The notes: a model not told the origin generated them from the sequence alone. A stretch of DNA of 64,000 nt from Streptomyces luteogriseus (GCF_014205055.1 NZ_JACHMS010000001.1:248001-312000); one strand, 5' to 3'. Positions 1 through 10,599 are shown, counted from the first letter of the stretch. Program-made: numbers and translations.

Positions 1-74
1 TCGCCGTCGACGACGGCTTCGACGCCGCCGTCGAGGCGGGACTGCCCCTCACCCGGCCCGACAACGGCCGCTGA
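1..74 (+). CDS. C-terminal end of an unidentified protein (5' truncated)
   Basis: Reading from base 3, an open frame gives 23 residues ending LTRPDNGR and stops with TGA at 72-74. Codon use is typical for high-GC coding sequence, with G or C in nearly every third position. The gene begins outside the window, so the product cannot be named from this tail. It lies 43 bases upstream of the rhodanese/TauE genes on the same strand. It could therefore be the first gene of that sulfur locus, where an MBL-fold persulfide dioxygenase is common, but nothing in the visible residues proves this. Confidence 0.5.
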   Translation, partial: AVDDGFDAAVEAGLPLTRPDNGR

Positions 75-117
75 CCGGCCCGGCCGTACCAACCGCACCT
101 TCACGGAGTGATCCACG

Positions 118-399
118 ATGTTCTCGTCCCCTCGCCACGACCCCGGCCGTCTCTGTCCCGGCGAACCCCTGCAGCGGACCAGCGGCTTCACAGCCGCACT
201 TCCGGGCGTCCGCGGGACACCGGAGCGGAGAGCCGGGCACGCTCCCGGCGCCCCGCACCCGCTGCCGCCGTCCCATCTCCCGGAAGGGGTGCCGCTCCTG
301 CCAGTCGCACGGGGCGGGCCGGTGGTCACGGTCTGCCGCTCGGGGCACCACACCCCGACGGTCACCGGTGAGGGCGACCCCGGCGGAGTCATACCGTGA
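118..399 (+). pseudogene. degenerate rhodanese-like protein, internally shortened
   Basis: The 93-residue frame keeps recognisable rhodanese pieces: RAGHAPGA near residue 38 and the active-site stretch VVTVCRSG, with the cysteine at about residue 73. The residues after CRSG are HHTP rather than the usual xRS. The conserved C-terminal GGMxAW region is absent, and the protein jumps to a short tail. The N-terminal LDVRxxxEW element reads PGVRGTPERR, which suggests accumulated small indels. A GGAG motif precedes the ATG, and the stop overlaps the next start as GTGA at 396-399, the arrangement of a coupled two-gene unit. Sulfur transfer activity is doubtful. It could still be translated to couple the exporter. 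Confidence 0.6.
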
Positions 400-1148
400 G
401 TGCACTGGTCCTGGCCCTGTTCGCCGGGGCGGTGGTCGGGCTCGCGCTCGGTGCGCTCGGCGGGGGCGGCAGCGTCCTGGCAGTGCCCGCGCTGATCTAC
501 CTGCTCGGTTTCACCCCCGCCGCCGCCACCACCGCCGCGCTGATCATCGTCACCGCCACCTCGCTCACGGCCCTGTACGCCCATGCCCGCACCGGCGACG
601 TCCGCTGGAAAGCCGGCGCGCTGTTCGCCGCGGCGGGACTCCTGCCCGCCGCCGCGGCCGGAGCCGCTGCGGCCCGGCTGCCCCAGCCGGTCCTGACCGC
701 CGCGTTCGCCGGCGTCGCCGCACTCGCCGCCGTCGCCATGCTGCGGCCCACCCGCTCTGCCCCCGGTCCGGCAGCCGACGGTGCGCGGCCCGCCAAGGCG
801 GCCGGCACCGGCGCCGGACTGGGAGCGCTGACCGGGCTGCTCGGCGTCGGCGGGGGCTTCCTCGCCGTCCCCGCACTGGTCACCGTGCTGGCGTTCGAGA
901 TGCAGGCCGCCGTCGGCACCAGCCTGCTGGTCATCTCGGCGAACTCGCTCGCCTCTCTGACCACCCGTGGCGCTACCACCGCGGGGGTCGACTGGGCGGT
1001 CGTCGGCCCTTTCGCCGGCGCCGCGATCCTCGGCGCCTGGGACGGCAAACGCCTGGCCGCCAAGGTCACCGGCATCCTGCTGCAACGCACCTTCGGCGTC
1101 ATCCTGCTGGCCGTCGCCGTCTTCATGCTCGCCGATGCCCTCACCTGA
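396..1148 (+). CDS. TauE/SafE family sulfite/organosulfur exporter
   Basis: This is a 250-residue integral membrane protein, the usual length for the TauE/SafE family. It has an N-terminal glycine-rich GALGGGGS motif after the first helix and the internal repeat GLLGVGGGF at about residue 150, the two-fold repeat signature of the family. About seven to eight hydrophobic segments can be counted. The GTG start overlaps the stop of the preceding degenerate rhodanese (GTGA), so translation is probably coupled. The neighbouring rhodanese and CsoR-family genes suggest a role in exporting sulfite or related sulfur species from the cytoplasm. Substrate assignment is inference from family and context. 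Confidence 0.88.
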   Translation: MSALVLALFAGAVVGLALGALGGGGSVLAVPALIYLLGFTPAAATTAALIIVTATSLTALYAHARTGDVRWKAGALFAAAGLLPAAAAGAAAARLPQPVLTAAFAGVAALAAVAMLRPTRSAPGPAADGARPAKAAGTGAGLGALTGLLGVGGGFLAVPALVTVLAFEMQAAVGTSLLVISANSLASLTTRGATTAGVDWAVVGPFAGAAILGAWDGKRLAAKVTGILLQRTFGVILLAVAVFMLADALT

Positions 1149-1202
1149 GAGGCCGTCGACTGAGACCTCGGCGGTACGGCTCACACCAGAGAGCGGTACG
1201 GC

Positions 1203-2132
<930 letters not shown>

Positions 2133-2177
2133 GGCAGCCAGGTCCGCGGGACAGCGGGTCCTCCGGCGTGACGGGCC

Positions 2178-2223
2178 GCCACGGGTTCCCCTGCCGTTCG
2201 GCGTGGAGACAGGGGACCGTGGC
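2178..2223. terminator. imperfect hairpin between convergent genes
   Basis: GCCACGG...CCCCTG pairs with CAGGGG...CCGTGGC across a 16-base loop, with a small internal mismatch. It lies between the stops of the rhodanese gene (2132) and the convergent protease gene (2301). No U-run is visible, as is normal in this GC-rich DNA. A bidirectional terminator is the simplest reading. Confidence 0.5.
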
Positions 2224-2300
2224 GACTCGCTGCCGCTACCGATCGACAGCCGGCGGTCCGGGGTGGGCGCCGGGGCTCTTCACGCGTGGCGCCGCACGCG

Positions 2301-2864
2301 TCAGTCCACGATCACCCCGGCCCGCACGGCCGGGGCGGGCCCGGCGAGTGCGCCGCCGAAGTTCCCCTCGACCTCCGCCTTCTCCGCCGTGTTCGGATAG
2401 GGGTTCGTGCACGCGATGCCCGCGGTGGAACCGGACATCAGACTCGAGCACGGCCCGGGCTTGCGGTCCGGCAGGCCGAGGATGTGCCCGATTTCGTGCG
2501 CGGAGATGCGGATCGTGTTGTAACCCTGGTCGACGGCCTGGCGCCCGATGTACACGGTGCCGTTGCCGAGGGTGGTGGGCAGGGCGCGCGGCCAGCCGTT
2601 GTCCGCGAGGACCCGGATGTTCGCCCGCTGCCCGGCTGCGGCCGGCCGTAGTTCCACGGCGTCGACGCTCTCGTTCCAGATCGCCGCACCGCGGTCGACG
2701 GCGCTCCTGAACTCCGCGGAGCCGGCGGCGTCATAGGTCAGGACCCGCGCGGCGAGGGGGGCGTCCGCCGTCTGGGGAGCGGCGGCCACGGCCTGGCCAC
2801 CCGTCAGGGACAGAGTCACCAGGCAGGCTGCGACGAGCCCGCCGGTCAGCGTTCGGACGTGCAT
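2301..2864 (-). CDS. snpA: snapalysin-type secreted zinc metalloprotease (M7)
   Basis: The product has 187 residues, the usual length for preprosnapalysin. A Sec signal peptide covers about residues 1-28 (hydrophobic core LVAACLVTLSL, cleavage near AVAAA). The catalytic motif HEIGHILGLPD places His123, Glu124, His127 and Asp133 in the HExxHxxxxxD arrangement typical of M7, and SLMSG near residue 143 fits the Met-turn. Two cysteines (139 and about 152) could form the family disulfide. It degrades extracellular protein, classically milk casein. In other Streptomyces a divergent LysR gene (snpR) controls snpA; none is adjacent here. The next gene is a broken LysE exporter. Confidence 0.92.
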   Translation of the reverse strand: MHVRTLTGGLVAACLVTLSLTGGQAVAAAPQTADAPLAARVLTYDAAGSAEFRSAVDRGAAIWNESVDAVELRPAAAGQRANIRVLADNGWPRALPTTLGNGTVYIGRQAVDQGYNTIRISAHEIGHILGLPDRKPGPCSSLMSGSTAGIACTNPYPNTAEKAEVEGNFGGALAGPAPAVRAGVIVD

Positions 2865-3001
2865 GATCGACCTCCTTGTGGGGGAAGGGGAGTCGTGCTC
2901 ATGACATTCTTTAGCCCATTGCCCGGCCGGATGACCCTTGAATCCGTCAACCGGAGTACACCGGCGCCCGGCATCTCCCCTCTCTCGACCCTCATGGGCC
3001 G

Positions 3002-3651
3002 TCAGGCTGCGGCCGCGACCGAGACGCCGATGGCGATGAACAACCAGCCCGTGGTCAGCTCCCAGCGGTGACGGATCGTCGGCCTCGAGAGCAGGGCTCG
3101 CAGTCGCGCGGCGACGAGGACGAGGGCGAACCAGTAGGCGACGCCGATGAGGATGTCCAGGGTGCCCAGGAAGATGATCTGCTGCGCCAACGGCCCGTCA
3201 CCGTCGACGAACTGCGGAAGGACGCTGAGGAAGAACAGGGCGGCCTTGGGATTCAGAAGATTGGTGAGGAACCCCTGAGTGAAGCCGGACCGGAAACGCC
3301 CGCCAACGGGCCCGCACTCCGGTGGGGCGTGAGGTGCGGCCTCCTTCACGTTCCGCCTTTCCCGGGCGGCCCGGCGGGCGGCGAGCACGGCCCGCACACC
3401 GAGGTACACGAGGTAGGCCGCGCCCATCAGTCTGATGCCGTCGTACACCATCGGTGAGCGGCTGGCGATCATCGAGAGCCCGGCCGCGGCGGCCAGCATG
3501 TGGACGCACAGCCCGGTCTGCGCGCCCAGTGCGGCGGCTCTCCCTTTCGAGGCATCCTCCCGGCCGATCTGACCACCACGAGGAAGTCCGGGCCCGGTAC
3601 CACGTACGCCACCAGCACAACGCCGAGGAAACCGATCAGGTCCACCGTCAT
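3002..3651 (-). pseudogene. LysE/RhtB family amino-acid exporter, frameshifted
   Basis: The N-terminus (start ATG at 3651, GGAGGG upstream) reads MTVDLIGFLGVVLVAYVVPG then PDFLVVVRSA, the classic LysE opening. After about residue 32 it leaves the family sequence. The rest of the family sequence continues in another frame as KGRAAALGAQTGL, then GAAYLVYLG, NPKAALFFLSVLPQF and a final hydrophobic helix, ending at 3002. The whole span is 650 bases, one short of a multiple of three, so a single base is missing around 3550-3575. Everything else looks intact at about 216 residues, the usual family size. Recent inactivation or a sequencing error are both possible. Confidence 0.8.
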
Positions 3652-3855
3652 CCGCCCTCCACTCCTGCCCTGTCAAGCTCCCTGTGGCCAGGGCCCGTTG
3701 GTGCGACTGCGTGCACCGGCGCCGAGTACCCCGGCAAGGGCCGCCCGGACCACCCGGGCCCTCCGGGACGGACGTGATCACCGACGTTGACCTCGAACAC
3801 ACGGTCCGAGCACAATCTGCGGGCCTGCGTCCGTCGCCGGCGAACAGGGGGAAGC

Positions 3856-5250
3856 ATGTGCGACGAGTGTCCTGACCGCGAGACGATCGGTGCCCTCGCG
3901 AGGAACCCCGCGGCACCGGCTGACGTACTGATCAGGCTGCTGTCCGAGGAGGCCGTCGCGGCCTGGGACACGCTGGCTTGGCGGGCGCTGCCGGACGAGG
4001 TGGTCGACGCGATCGTCGCGCACCCCGACCACAGGCTGCGTTCGGCGTTCGCCGCGAACCCCTGGGTGACGCCGGAGCAACGCGCCCGGCTCATCGACGA
4101 CCCCGACGCACGGGTGCGCGAGGCTCTGGCCTATGGGCCCGACTGGTTCCGCATCCCCGTGGAGCCCCTGCCCCTGTCCGTCCAGAAACGTCTGCTCGCC
4201 GACCCGGAAGCGCGGGTCCGCCGCAGTGCGGCCGGCTGCCGGCTCACTGCTCCGGATCTGATCGCGGGCCTGGCCGGCCACCAGGATCCGAACCTCCGCC
4301 GGGCGGCCTGCCGCGCGTGGTCCCTGCTCTCCGACGACACCCGGAACCGCCTGCTCGCCGACGCCGACGAGAGCGTACGCCAGGAAGCCATGATGAAGGC
4401 CTGCCGGGACGACGCGAGGTACACCGATCTCCTGCTCGACGCGGACCTCGGCACCTTCCACCGGCACGAGGTGATCCGCCACGGCGCCCTGAGCACGGCG
4501 ACCGCCGAACGGCTCGCGGCCGGCGGCGAGGAGGCGGACCGACGCGAACTCGCCGCGAACCTCAACGTGCCCATCGACATCATCCGTACCATGGCCGACG
4601 ACGACGAGCACAGCGTCCGGCTGACCGTGTCGGTACGCCCCGAGCTGACGGAGAGCGAACGTGCCGCCGTCGACATCACCATCGACTCGTCCGACCGGCT
4701 GTATCCGGTCGAATGGGTGCGTACGTGTGCCGATCCCGACCTGTTGCGCCGGTGCGCCCGGTCGGCCAACATCCTCCTGCGCCGCAGCGCCGCCTGTGCC
4801 CCGCACCTGCCCGCCGACGCCGTCGCACTGCTCGCCGAGGACGACGACTACCCGGTGAGACTCCTGCTGTGCGAGAACCAGCCGACCGTGGACGGCGAGG
4901 TCGTGCTGCAGACCTATCTCGACTGCAAGGTCATCACCAAGGGCGGTCTGCTCGGCCACGCCAACTTCCCGCGCGCCGGGGCCGGGCGGCGCTTCGCCGA
5001 CGACCCGGACCCGGGGAAGAGGCTGCTGGTGGGACTCGACGCACACGCACCGGCCGACGTGGTGGTCCGGCTGCTCGCCGACCCCGACAAACGTGTGCGG
5101 GGCATGGCGGCCGCGCATCCCGCCCTGCCGGCCGGCCTGATCCTGGAGAGCTGCAAGGACCCGGAGCTCGCCGCACGGGCCCTGGGCAACCCCGGCCTTC
5201 CGGCAGAGGTCATGCACCGGCACCTCGACGCCCTGGGCATCCCGCGCTGA
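3856..5250 (+). CDS. leucine-rich repeat variant (LRV)/HEAT-like repeat protein
   Basis: The product has 464 residues from the ATG at 3856, which has GGGGGAAG just upstream; an ATG further 5' lacks a good ribosome site. It is built of ~24-residue repeats of the form LLADPDxRVRxxxAxxP, for example [29 protein letters not shown] and [17 protein letters not shown], typical of LRV or HEAT-like right-handed solenoids. No signal peptide or membrane segment is seen, so it is cytoplasmic. An MCDEC motif opens the protein, as if an N-terminal cysteine cluster were present; some LRV proteins carry an Fe-S cluster there, but only two cysteines are visible. A protein-binding scaffold role is likely; no partner is evident. 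Confidence 0.8.
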   Translation: MCDECPDRETIGALARNPAAPADVLIRLLSEEAVAAWDTLAWRALPDEVVDAIVAHPDHRLRSAFAANPWVTPEQRARLIDDPDARVREALAYGPDWFRIPVEPLPLSVQKRLLADPEARVRRSAAGCRLTAPDLIAGLAGHQDPNLRRAACRAWSLLSDDTRNRLLADADESVRQEAMMKACRDDARYTDLLLDADLGTFHRHEVIRHGALSTATAERLAAGGEEADRRELAANLNVPIDIIRTMADDDEHSVRLTVSVRPELTESERAAVDITIDSSDRLYPVEWVRTCADPDLLRRCARSANILLRRSAACAPHLPADAVALLAEDDDYPVRLLLCENQPTVDGEVVLQTYLDCKVITKGGLLGHANFPRAGAGRRFADDPDPGKRLLVGLDAHAPADVVVRLLADPDKRVRGMAAAHPALPAGLILESCKDPELAARALGNPGLPAEVMHRHLDALGIPR

Positions 5251-5311
5251 CGCCGACGGCGGGACGGCCCTGGTCGCCCCACCCCGTGGCACGAGGCGCG
5301 GCGGGTGCGTC

Positions 5312-6745
5312 CTAGCCCGCCGCGCGCCTCTCGGCGCCGGGCAGCGGCGGCAGCGCCGTCCCGTGGATCCACGCTTGCAGCAGTTCGTCCACCGGCTCGG
5401 CCGAGAAGCGCGCCACGTGCGCGGTGAAGGCCGCGGTCGTGACCGTGCCGCCCCGGTGCAGGTGCCCCCAGCCGCGCAGCATGCGGAAGAAGGCGATGTC
5501 GCCCAGCGCGCAGCGCACGGCGTGCAGGACGAGCCCGCCGCGTTCGTAGAGCCGGTCGTCGAACATCGACTTGCGGCCGGGATCCGACAGTCGCAGGTCC
5601 TGCGGCAGCGACGACAGCAACCGGTGTGCGGCGGCGGCCAGTTGCTCCGCCGTACGCCCGCCCGAGCGCTCCGACCACAGCCACTCCGCGTACTTCGCGA
5701 ACCCCTCGTTGAGCCAGATGTGCCGCCAGTCGGCGATGGACACGCTGTTGCCGAACCACTGGTGCGCCAGCTCGTGCGCCACCAGCCGCTCCGAGCCCCG
5801 CGCACCGTCCACGTGGTTGGCGCCGAACAGCGACAGCCCCTGTGCCTCGACGGGCACATCGAGCTCCTCCTCCGTCACCACGACGGCGTACTCGTCGAAC
5901 GGGTAGGGCCCGAAGAGCTCCTGGAACATCTCCATCATCTGCGGCTGGCGCGCGAAGTCCCGCGAGAAGTCGCCCAGCAGATGCGCCGGGATGTGCCCGT
6001 GCTGCGGGACCCCGCCCGGGCCCGGGTCACCCAGCAGCACCGTCTGGTACTTGCCGATCACGAGGCCGACGAGATAGCTGGAGGTCGGCGCCGACTGCTC
6101 GTACACCCAGGTGGTGGTGCTCGCCTTCGTGGTCCGGGTCAGCAGACGGCCGCCCGCCACCACCGCGTACGCCGACGGCGTGGTGATCGACAGCTGGTAG
6201 GAGGCCTTGTCGGCGGGCCGGTCGTTGCACGGGTACCACGACGGCGCCCCGATCGGCTGGCTGGCCACCAGCGCCCCGTCCTCCAACTCCTCCCAGCCGA
6301 GCCCGCCCCAGGGGCTGTTCACCGGCTCGGGATTGCCCGACCAGTGCACCTCGACCGTGAAGGGCGCCCCGGCACGGACCGGCTTGGCCGGACGGACGCG
6401 CAGTCTGCCGCCGCGGTGCGTGTAGTGCGGCTGGCGTCCGTCGACCCGCACCCGGCCGATCTTGTAGTCGGCCAGGTTCAGCACGAACTCGGAGAGGGGC
6501 GCCCGTCCCGCTATGGCGTTGATGCGGGCCGTCCCGGACAGCCGGTTCGGGCCCGGGCGGTAGTCCAGCGCGAGCTCGTACCGGTGCACCCGGTAGCGGG
6601 GGTCGCCGTGCTCCGGGAAGTACGGGTCCGCGCCCGCCGCCTGCTGGACTGCCACTGCCGTCTGGTCTCCCTGCGCTGCGCTGCTGCCACTGCCTGCCGG
6701 TGCGACGCCTTCCGGCTCCGAGTGACCCGCGCTCAGGGGCGCCAT
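5312..6745 (-). CDS. M1 family zinc aminopeptidase
   Basis: The product has 477 residues. Residues 45-240 match the beta-rich N-terminal domain of M1 peptidases. The catalytic signature HELAH (His324, Glu325, His328) is followed after 18 residues by Glu347 in WLNEGFAKY, giving HExxHx18E. The usual GAMEN exopeptidase loop is replaced by EAQGLSLFG, as in many actinobacterial M1 members. It lacks the long C-terminal helical domain, so it is a short M1 form. There is no clear signal peptide. Its ATG lies inside the end of the upstream Pls-type synthetase gene (13-base overlap), which implies co-expression. In epsilon-poly-lysine producers an M1-type enzyme degrades the polymer, so a linked role is plausible but inferred. 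Confidence 0.88.
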   Translation of the reverse strand: MAPLSAGHSEPEGVAPAGSGSSAAQGDQTAVAVQQAAGADPYFPEHGDPRYRVHRYELALDYRPGPNRLSGTARINAIAGRAPLSEFVLNLADYKIGRVRVDGRQPHYTHRGGRLRVRPAKPVRAGAPFTVEVHWSGNPEPVNSPWGGLGWEELEDGALVASQPIGAPSWYPCNDRPADKASYQLSITTPSAYAVVAGGRLLTRTTKASTTTWVYEQSAPTSSYLVGLVIGKYQTVLLGDPGPGGVPQHGHIPAHLLGDFSRDFARQPQMMEMFQELFGPYPFDEYAVVVTEEELDVPVEAQGLSLFGANHVDGARGSERLVAHELAHQWFGNSVSIADWRHIWLNEGFAKYAEWLWSERSGGRTAEQLAAAAHRLLSSLPQDLRLSDPGRKSMFDDRLYERGGLVLHAVRCALGDIAFFRMLRGWGHLHRGGTVTTAAFTAHVARFSAEPVDELLQAWIHGTALPPLPGAERRAAG

Positions 6746-9700
6746 GCCTCGATCGGGTTGCCGAGCCAGCGGGTGTCGTCGGGGACGGACTCCGCGGCCA
6801 TGACGAGCGACGCGGGACCCAGCGTGGTGCGGGCCCCGATCGTGCTGCCGGGCAGGACGATCCCGCCAGGGCCCAGCGTCGCGCCCTCACGGAGGACCAC
6901 AGTATCCGTCCGCAAGATCCGGTCGTGGAAGAGGTGCGTCTGAAGGACACAGCCCCGGTTCACGGTGGCCGCGTCGCGGAGCGTCACCAGATCCGTCTCG
7001 GGCAGCCAGTAGCTCTCCACCCACACGCCCCTGCCGATGCGGGCGCCCAGGCCCCGCAGCCAGGCCGTCATCACCGGTGTGCCCGGCACCGCGCCCGCCA
7101 GCCACGGTACGGCGAGCACCTCGACGAAGGTGTCGGCCAGCTCGTTGCGCCACACGAACGACGACCACAGCGGGTGCTCCCCGCTGCGGTGCCGTCCCAC
7201 GAGCGCCCACTTGGCGACGATCGAGACGAGGGCCGCGACCCCGCCCGCCGCGAGCAGCACAAGACCCGACAGCAGTGGCGCCCAGGCCTCCAGGGCGCAC
7301 AGCGCGGCGATCGTCAGCACCGCCAGACCCGCCGAGCAGAACACCGGCACGATCCGGCACAGCTCCACCAGACCGCGCGCCCACAGCAGCCGGGCCGGCG
7401 GCTCGTAGGTGCGGCTCTGGTCTCCGCCGGCGGCGGCGCGCGGCAGCTTGACCGGCGGCAGCCCCAGGTAGGAGGTGCCCTTCTTGGCCTTCTTCGGGGT
7501 CGCCGACAGCACGCCGACCAGCCCGCCGTCCGGCACGCTCCGCCCGGGCGCCGTCATCCCCGAGTTCCCGAGGAAGGCCCGCCGCCCGATCTCGGCCCGC
7601 CCGATCCGCATCCAGCCGCCGCCGAGTTCGTACGGCGCGGTCAGGGTGTCGTCGGCCAGGAAGGCGCCCTCACCGACGGTCGTCAGACTGGGCAGTGCCA
7701 GTACGGTCGACACCTCGGCGCCGCGTCCGATCCGCATGCCGAGCAGCCGCAGCCACACCGGCGTGACCAGCCCGGCGTACAGCGGGAACAGCGTCTCGCG
7801 CGAGCGGTCCATCAGCTGCGTGACCGTCCAGGCCTGCCACCCGATCCGGCTGTGCGTGGGGTGGGCCCCCTCGCACAGGCGGAGACTCAGCAGCCGTACC
7901 GCGATCAGCAGCAGCACCGCGTACGTCAGTCCGTAGGCGAGCGTCGCCGGTACGACGGCCAGGGCGGCGCCGGTGAGGACCGAGCCCGGAGTGACGAAGG
8001 CCCTGGCCACGAGGAGCGCGGCGAGCCCGGCGAGCACCGGGAGCGCGGTGAGTGCGAGGCCGGTGAGGCCGTACATGACGCTCCAGTGCGCGCCCCTGCG
8101 CGGCCGTTCCTTCGGCCAGTTGCGCTTGGCCTTGCCCAGCTTGACCGCGGGCGCGCCCGCCCACCGCTGACCGGTGGGAATCTGCCCCGTGACCGCGGAA
8201 CCGGGGGCCACCTCGGCGCGCTTGCCCACCCGGGCGCCGGGGAAGAGGACGCTGCGGGTGCCGACGACGGCGTGTGCGCCCACCTTGACCGTGCCGATCT
8301 CCAGCCGGTCGCCGTCCAGCCAGTAGCCGGACAGATCCACTTCGGACTCCACGGCCGCACCCCGCCCCAGCTTGAGCATGCCGGTGACCGGGGGCAGCGA
8401 GTGCAGATCGGCGTCCGGCCCGACCTTGGCGCCCAGTGCCCGCGCGTACCGCTCCAGCCAGGAGCCGGTCAGCGAGGTCGCGCCGCTGAACTCGGCCAGC
8501 CGTTCGGCGGTCCACAGCCGCAGGTGGACACCGCCTCCGCGCGCGTACCGGCCGGGCTGCACGCCGCGCAGCAGCAGTCGCGCGCCGCCGGCTGCCAGGG
8601 CGAGCCGCCCCGGCGGGCTGAACAGGACGACGGCCGCCACCACGAGGAGCCACCAGGGGGCCGTGGGCAGCCACGTGTAGGCGGGCAGCAGGTTGCCGAG
8701 TGCGGCCAGTGCCACGGTCCAGCGCAGGCCGAGGAGGGTGAAGAGCGGCACGAGGAGGAGCAGTTGGACGAGCTGGGCGCGCCTGGGGACCGGGGTGATC
8801 GTGCGCCGGGTCTCTTCGTCCTGCGCCGACTTCTCGAGCCGGCGGGCGAGCTTGCGCAGCACGGGCTGCTGATAGATGTCCAGGACGGCGGCGCTCGGGT
8901 AGCGGGTGCGCAGCCGGGTCGTGAGCTGGGCGGCGGACAGACTGCCGCCGCCGATCGCGAAGAAATCGTCGGCGGCGCTGGTGACCGGGATGCCGAGCAC
9001 TGCGGTCCACTGCTCGGCGAGCCAGGCCTCGGTGCCGTAGAGCTGCTCGGCGGGGCCGCCCGTCTCCAGGTCCTGCAGCGGCCAGGGCAGCGCGTTGCGG
9101 TCGACCTTGCCCGACGTGCGGGTGGGCAGCTCCTCGACCGGGGCGAGCAACGGCACGAGCGCGGCGGGCAGTTCGGCCCGCAGTTTCCCGACGGAGGCGG
9201 CGTGGTCCCAGCCGTCCTGGGTGACGACGTAACCGACGAGGAGCTGGTTGCCGCCACGGGCGGTGCGCACGGCGGCCGCGGCTCCGGCGACCCCGGGCAG
9301 GCCCTGGAGCGCGGCGTCGACCTCGCCGAGCTCGATCCGCCGTCCGCCGAGCTTGATCTGCTCGTCGGCCCGGCCGAGGAAGACCAGCCCCTCGGGGTCG
9401 GCCCTGACGAGGTCGCCGCTGCGGTAGGCCCGTTCCCAGCCCAGGGATTCCAGGGGCGCGTACTTCTCGGCGTCCTTCTCGGCGTCGAGGTACCGGGCGA
9501 GACCGACGCCGCCGATCACCAGCTGTCCGCTGCCGCCCATGGGCACGGGCTCGCCGGCCTCGTCGACGACGGCCAGCTCCCAGCCGTCCAGGGGCAGCCC
9601 GATCCGGATCGGCTCCTGACCGCTCATCAGGGAGGCGCAGGCCACCACGGTCGCCTCGGTCGGACCGTACGTGTTCCAGACCTCGCGCCCCTCGGTCACC

Positions 9701-10599
9701 AGCCGCTGGGTCAGCTCGGGCGGGCAGGCCTCACCGCCGAAGATCAGCAGCCGTACGTCGTTGAGGGTCTCCGGTTCCCACAGGGCGGCCAGCGTGGGCA
9801 CGGTCGACACGACGGTGATCTCCTGCTCGACCAGCCAGGGCCCGAGATCGGCGCCGCTCCTGACCTGGGCACGCGGCACCGGTACCAGGCAGGCGCCGTA
9901 CCGCCAGGCCAGCCACATCTCCTCGCAGGAGGCGTCGAACGCCACGGACAGTCCCGCCATGACCCGGTCGCCGGGGCCGATCGGCTCCTCGGTGAGGAAC
10001 AGCGCGGCCTCGGCGTCCACGAACGCGGCGGCGCTGCGGTGCGAGACGGCGACGCCCTTGGGCTTCCCGGTGGAGCCGGACGTGAAGATGATCCACGCGT
10101 CGTTCCCGACGCCGGGACGTGCGACGGGGGTCCGGCCGGAACCGTGCAGGGTGATCTCGTGCCCGGCGCCGATGACGGCCCGTACGTCCGCCTCGCCGAA
10201 CACCAACCCGGCCCGCTCGTCGGGGTCCTCGGCGTCGACGGGGACGTAGGCCGCGCCGGCCGCGAGCACGGCGAGGATCGCGGTGTAGAGCTCGTTGGTG
10301 CCGGACGGCACCCGGACCCCCACCCGGTCCCCGAGCCCCACCCCGGCGGAGCCGAGCCGTCGCCGCAGCAGCTCCACCTCGACGGCCAGTTCCCGGTAGG
10401 TGAGGCTGGTCGTGCCGTCGTCCAGGGCGGGTTCCTCCGGATACGACCGCACGGACGCCTCGAAGATGTCGACCAGGGTGCGGGGCGAGGCCGCCGGGCG
10501 TCCCGAGAAGCGGGCCGCGTCACCGAACTCCTGCTGGATCTCCGCGCCGAGCTCATCCCCGAGCAGGCCGAGAGCGTCGCTCCCCTGTATGGCTGCCAT
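6733..10599 (-). CDS. Pls/PosA-family single-module non-ribosomal peptide synthetase
   Basis: The product has 1288 residues, close to the ~1320 of epsilon-poly-lysine synthetase. Order: adenylation domain (residues 35-510) with IIFTSGSTGKPKG, FDASCEEMW (Asp222 for the substrate amino group), NTYGPTEAT, YRSGDLV and catalytic Lys498 in RTSGKVDRNALPW; thiolation domain (about 525-595) with the phosphopantetheine serine Ser553 in GIGGGSLS-like context; then a C-terminal half with about six membrane helices separating three left-handed-helix tandem domains. No condensation or thioesterase domain is present. This architecture polymerises an amino acid at the membrane. I chose ATG 10599 with GAGGACC upstream. 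The M1 peptidase gene overlaps its end. The amino acid used cannot be read reliably by eye. Confidence 0.9.
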   Translation of the reverse strand: MAAIQGSDALGLLGDELGAEIQQEFGDAARFSGRPAASPRTLVDIFEASVRSYPEEPALDDGTTSLTYRELAVEVELLRRRLGSAGVGLGDRVGVRVPSGTNELYTAILAVLAAGAAYVPVDAEDPDERAGLVFGEADVRAVIGAGHEITLHGSGRTPVARPGVGNDAWIIFTSGSTGKPKGVAVSHRSAAAFVDAEAALFLTEEPIGPGDRVMAGLSVAFDASCEEMWLAWRYGACLVPVPRAQVRSGADLGPWLVEQEITVVSTVPTLAALWEPETLNDVRLLIFGGEACPPELTQRLVTEGREVWNTYGPTEATVVACASLMSGQEPIRIGLPLDGWELAVVDEAGEPVPMGGSGQLVIGGVGLARYLDAEKDAEKYAPLESLGWERAYRSGDLVRADPEGLVFLGRADEQIKLGGRRIELGEVDAALQGLPGVAGAAAAVRTARGGNQLLVGYVVTQDGWDHAASVGKLRAELPAALVPLLAPVEELPTRTSGKVDRNALPWPLQDLETGGPAEQLYGTEAWLAEQWTAVLGIPVTSAADDFFAIGGGSLSAAQLTTRLRTRYPSAAVLDIYQQPVLRKLARRLEKSAQDEETRRTITPVPRRAQLVQLLLLVPLFTLLGLRWTVALAALGNLLPAYTWLPTAPWWLLVVAAVVLFSPPGRLALAAGGARLLLRGVQPGRYARGGGVHLRLWTAERLAEFSGATSLTGSWLERYARALGAKVGPDADLHSLPPVTGMLKLGRGAAVESEVDLSGYWLDGDRLEIGTVKVGAHAVVGTRSVLFPGARVGKRAEVAPGSAVTGQIPTGQRWAGAPAVKLGKAKRNWPKERPRRGAHWSVMYGLTGLALTALPVLAGLAALLVARAFVTPGSVLTGAALAVVPATLAYGLTYAVLLLIAVRLLSLRLCEGAHPTHSRIGWQAWTVTQLMDRSRETLFPLYAGLVTPVWLRLLGMRIGRGAEVSTVLALPSLTTVGEGAFLADDTLTAPYELGGGWMRIGRAEIGRRAFLGNSGMTAPGRSVPDGGLVGVLSATPKKAKKGTSYLGLPPVKLPRAAAGGDQSRTYEPPARLLWARGLVELCRIVPVFCSAGLAVLTIAALCALEAWAPLLSGLVLLAAGGVAALVSIVAKWALVGRHRSGEHPLWSSFVWRNELADTFVEVLAVPWLAGAVPGTPVMTAWLRGLGARIGRGVWVESYWLPETDLVTLRDAATVNRGCVLQTHLFHDRILRTDTVVLREGATLGPGGIVLPGSTIGARTTLGPASLVMAAESVPDDTRWLGNPIEAWRP

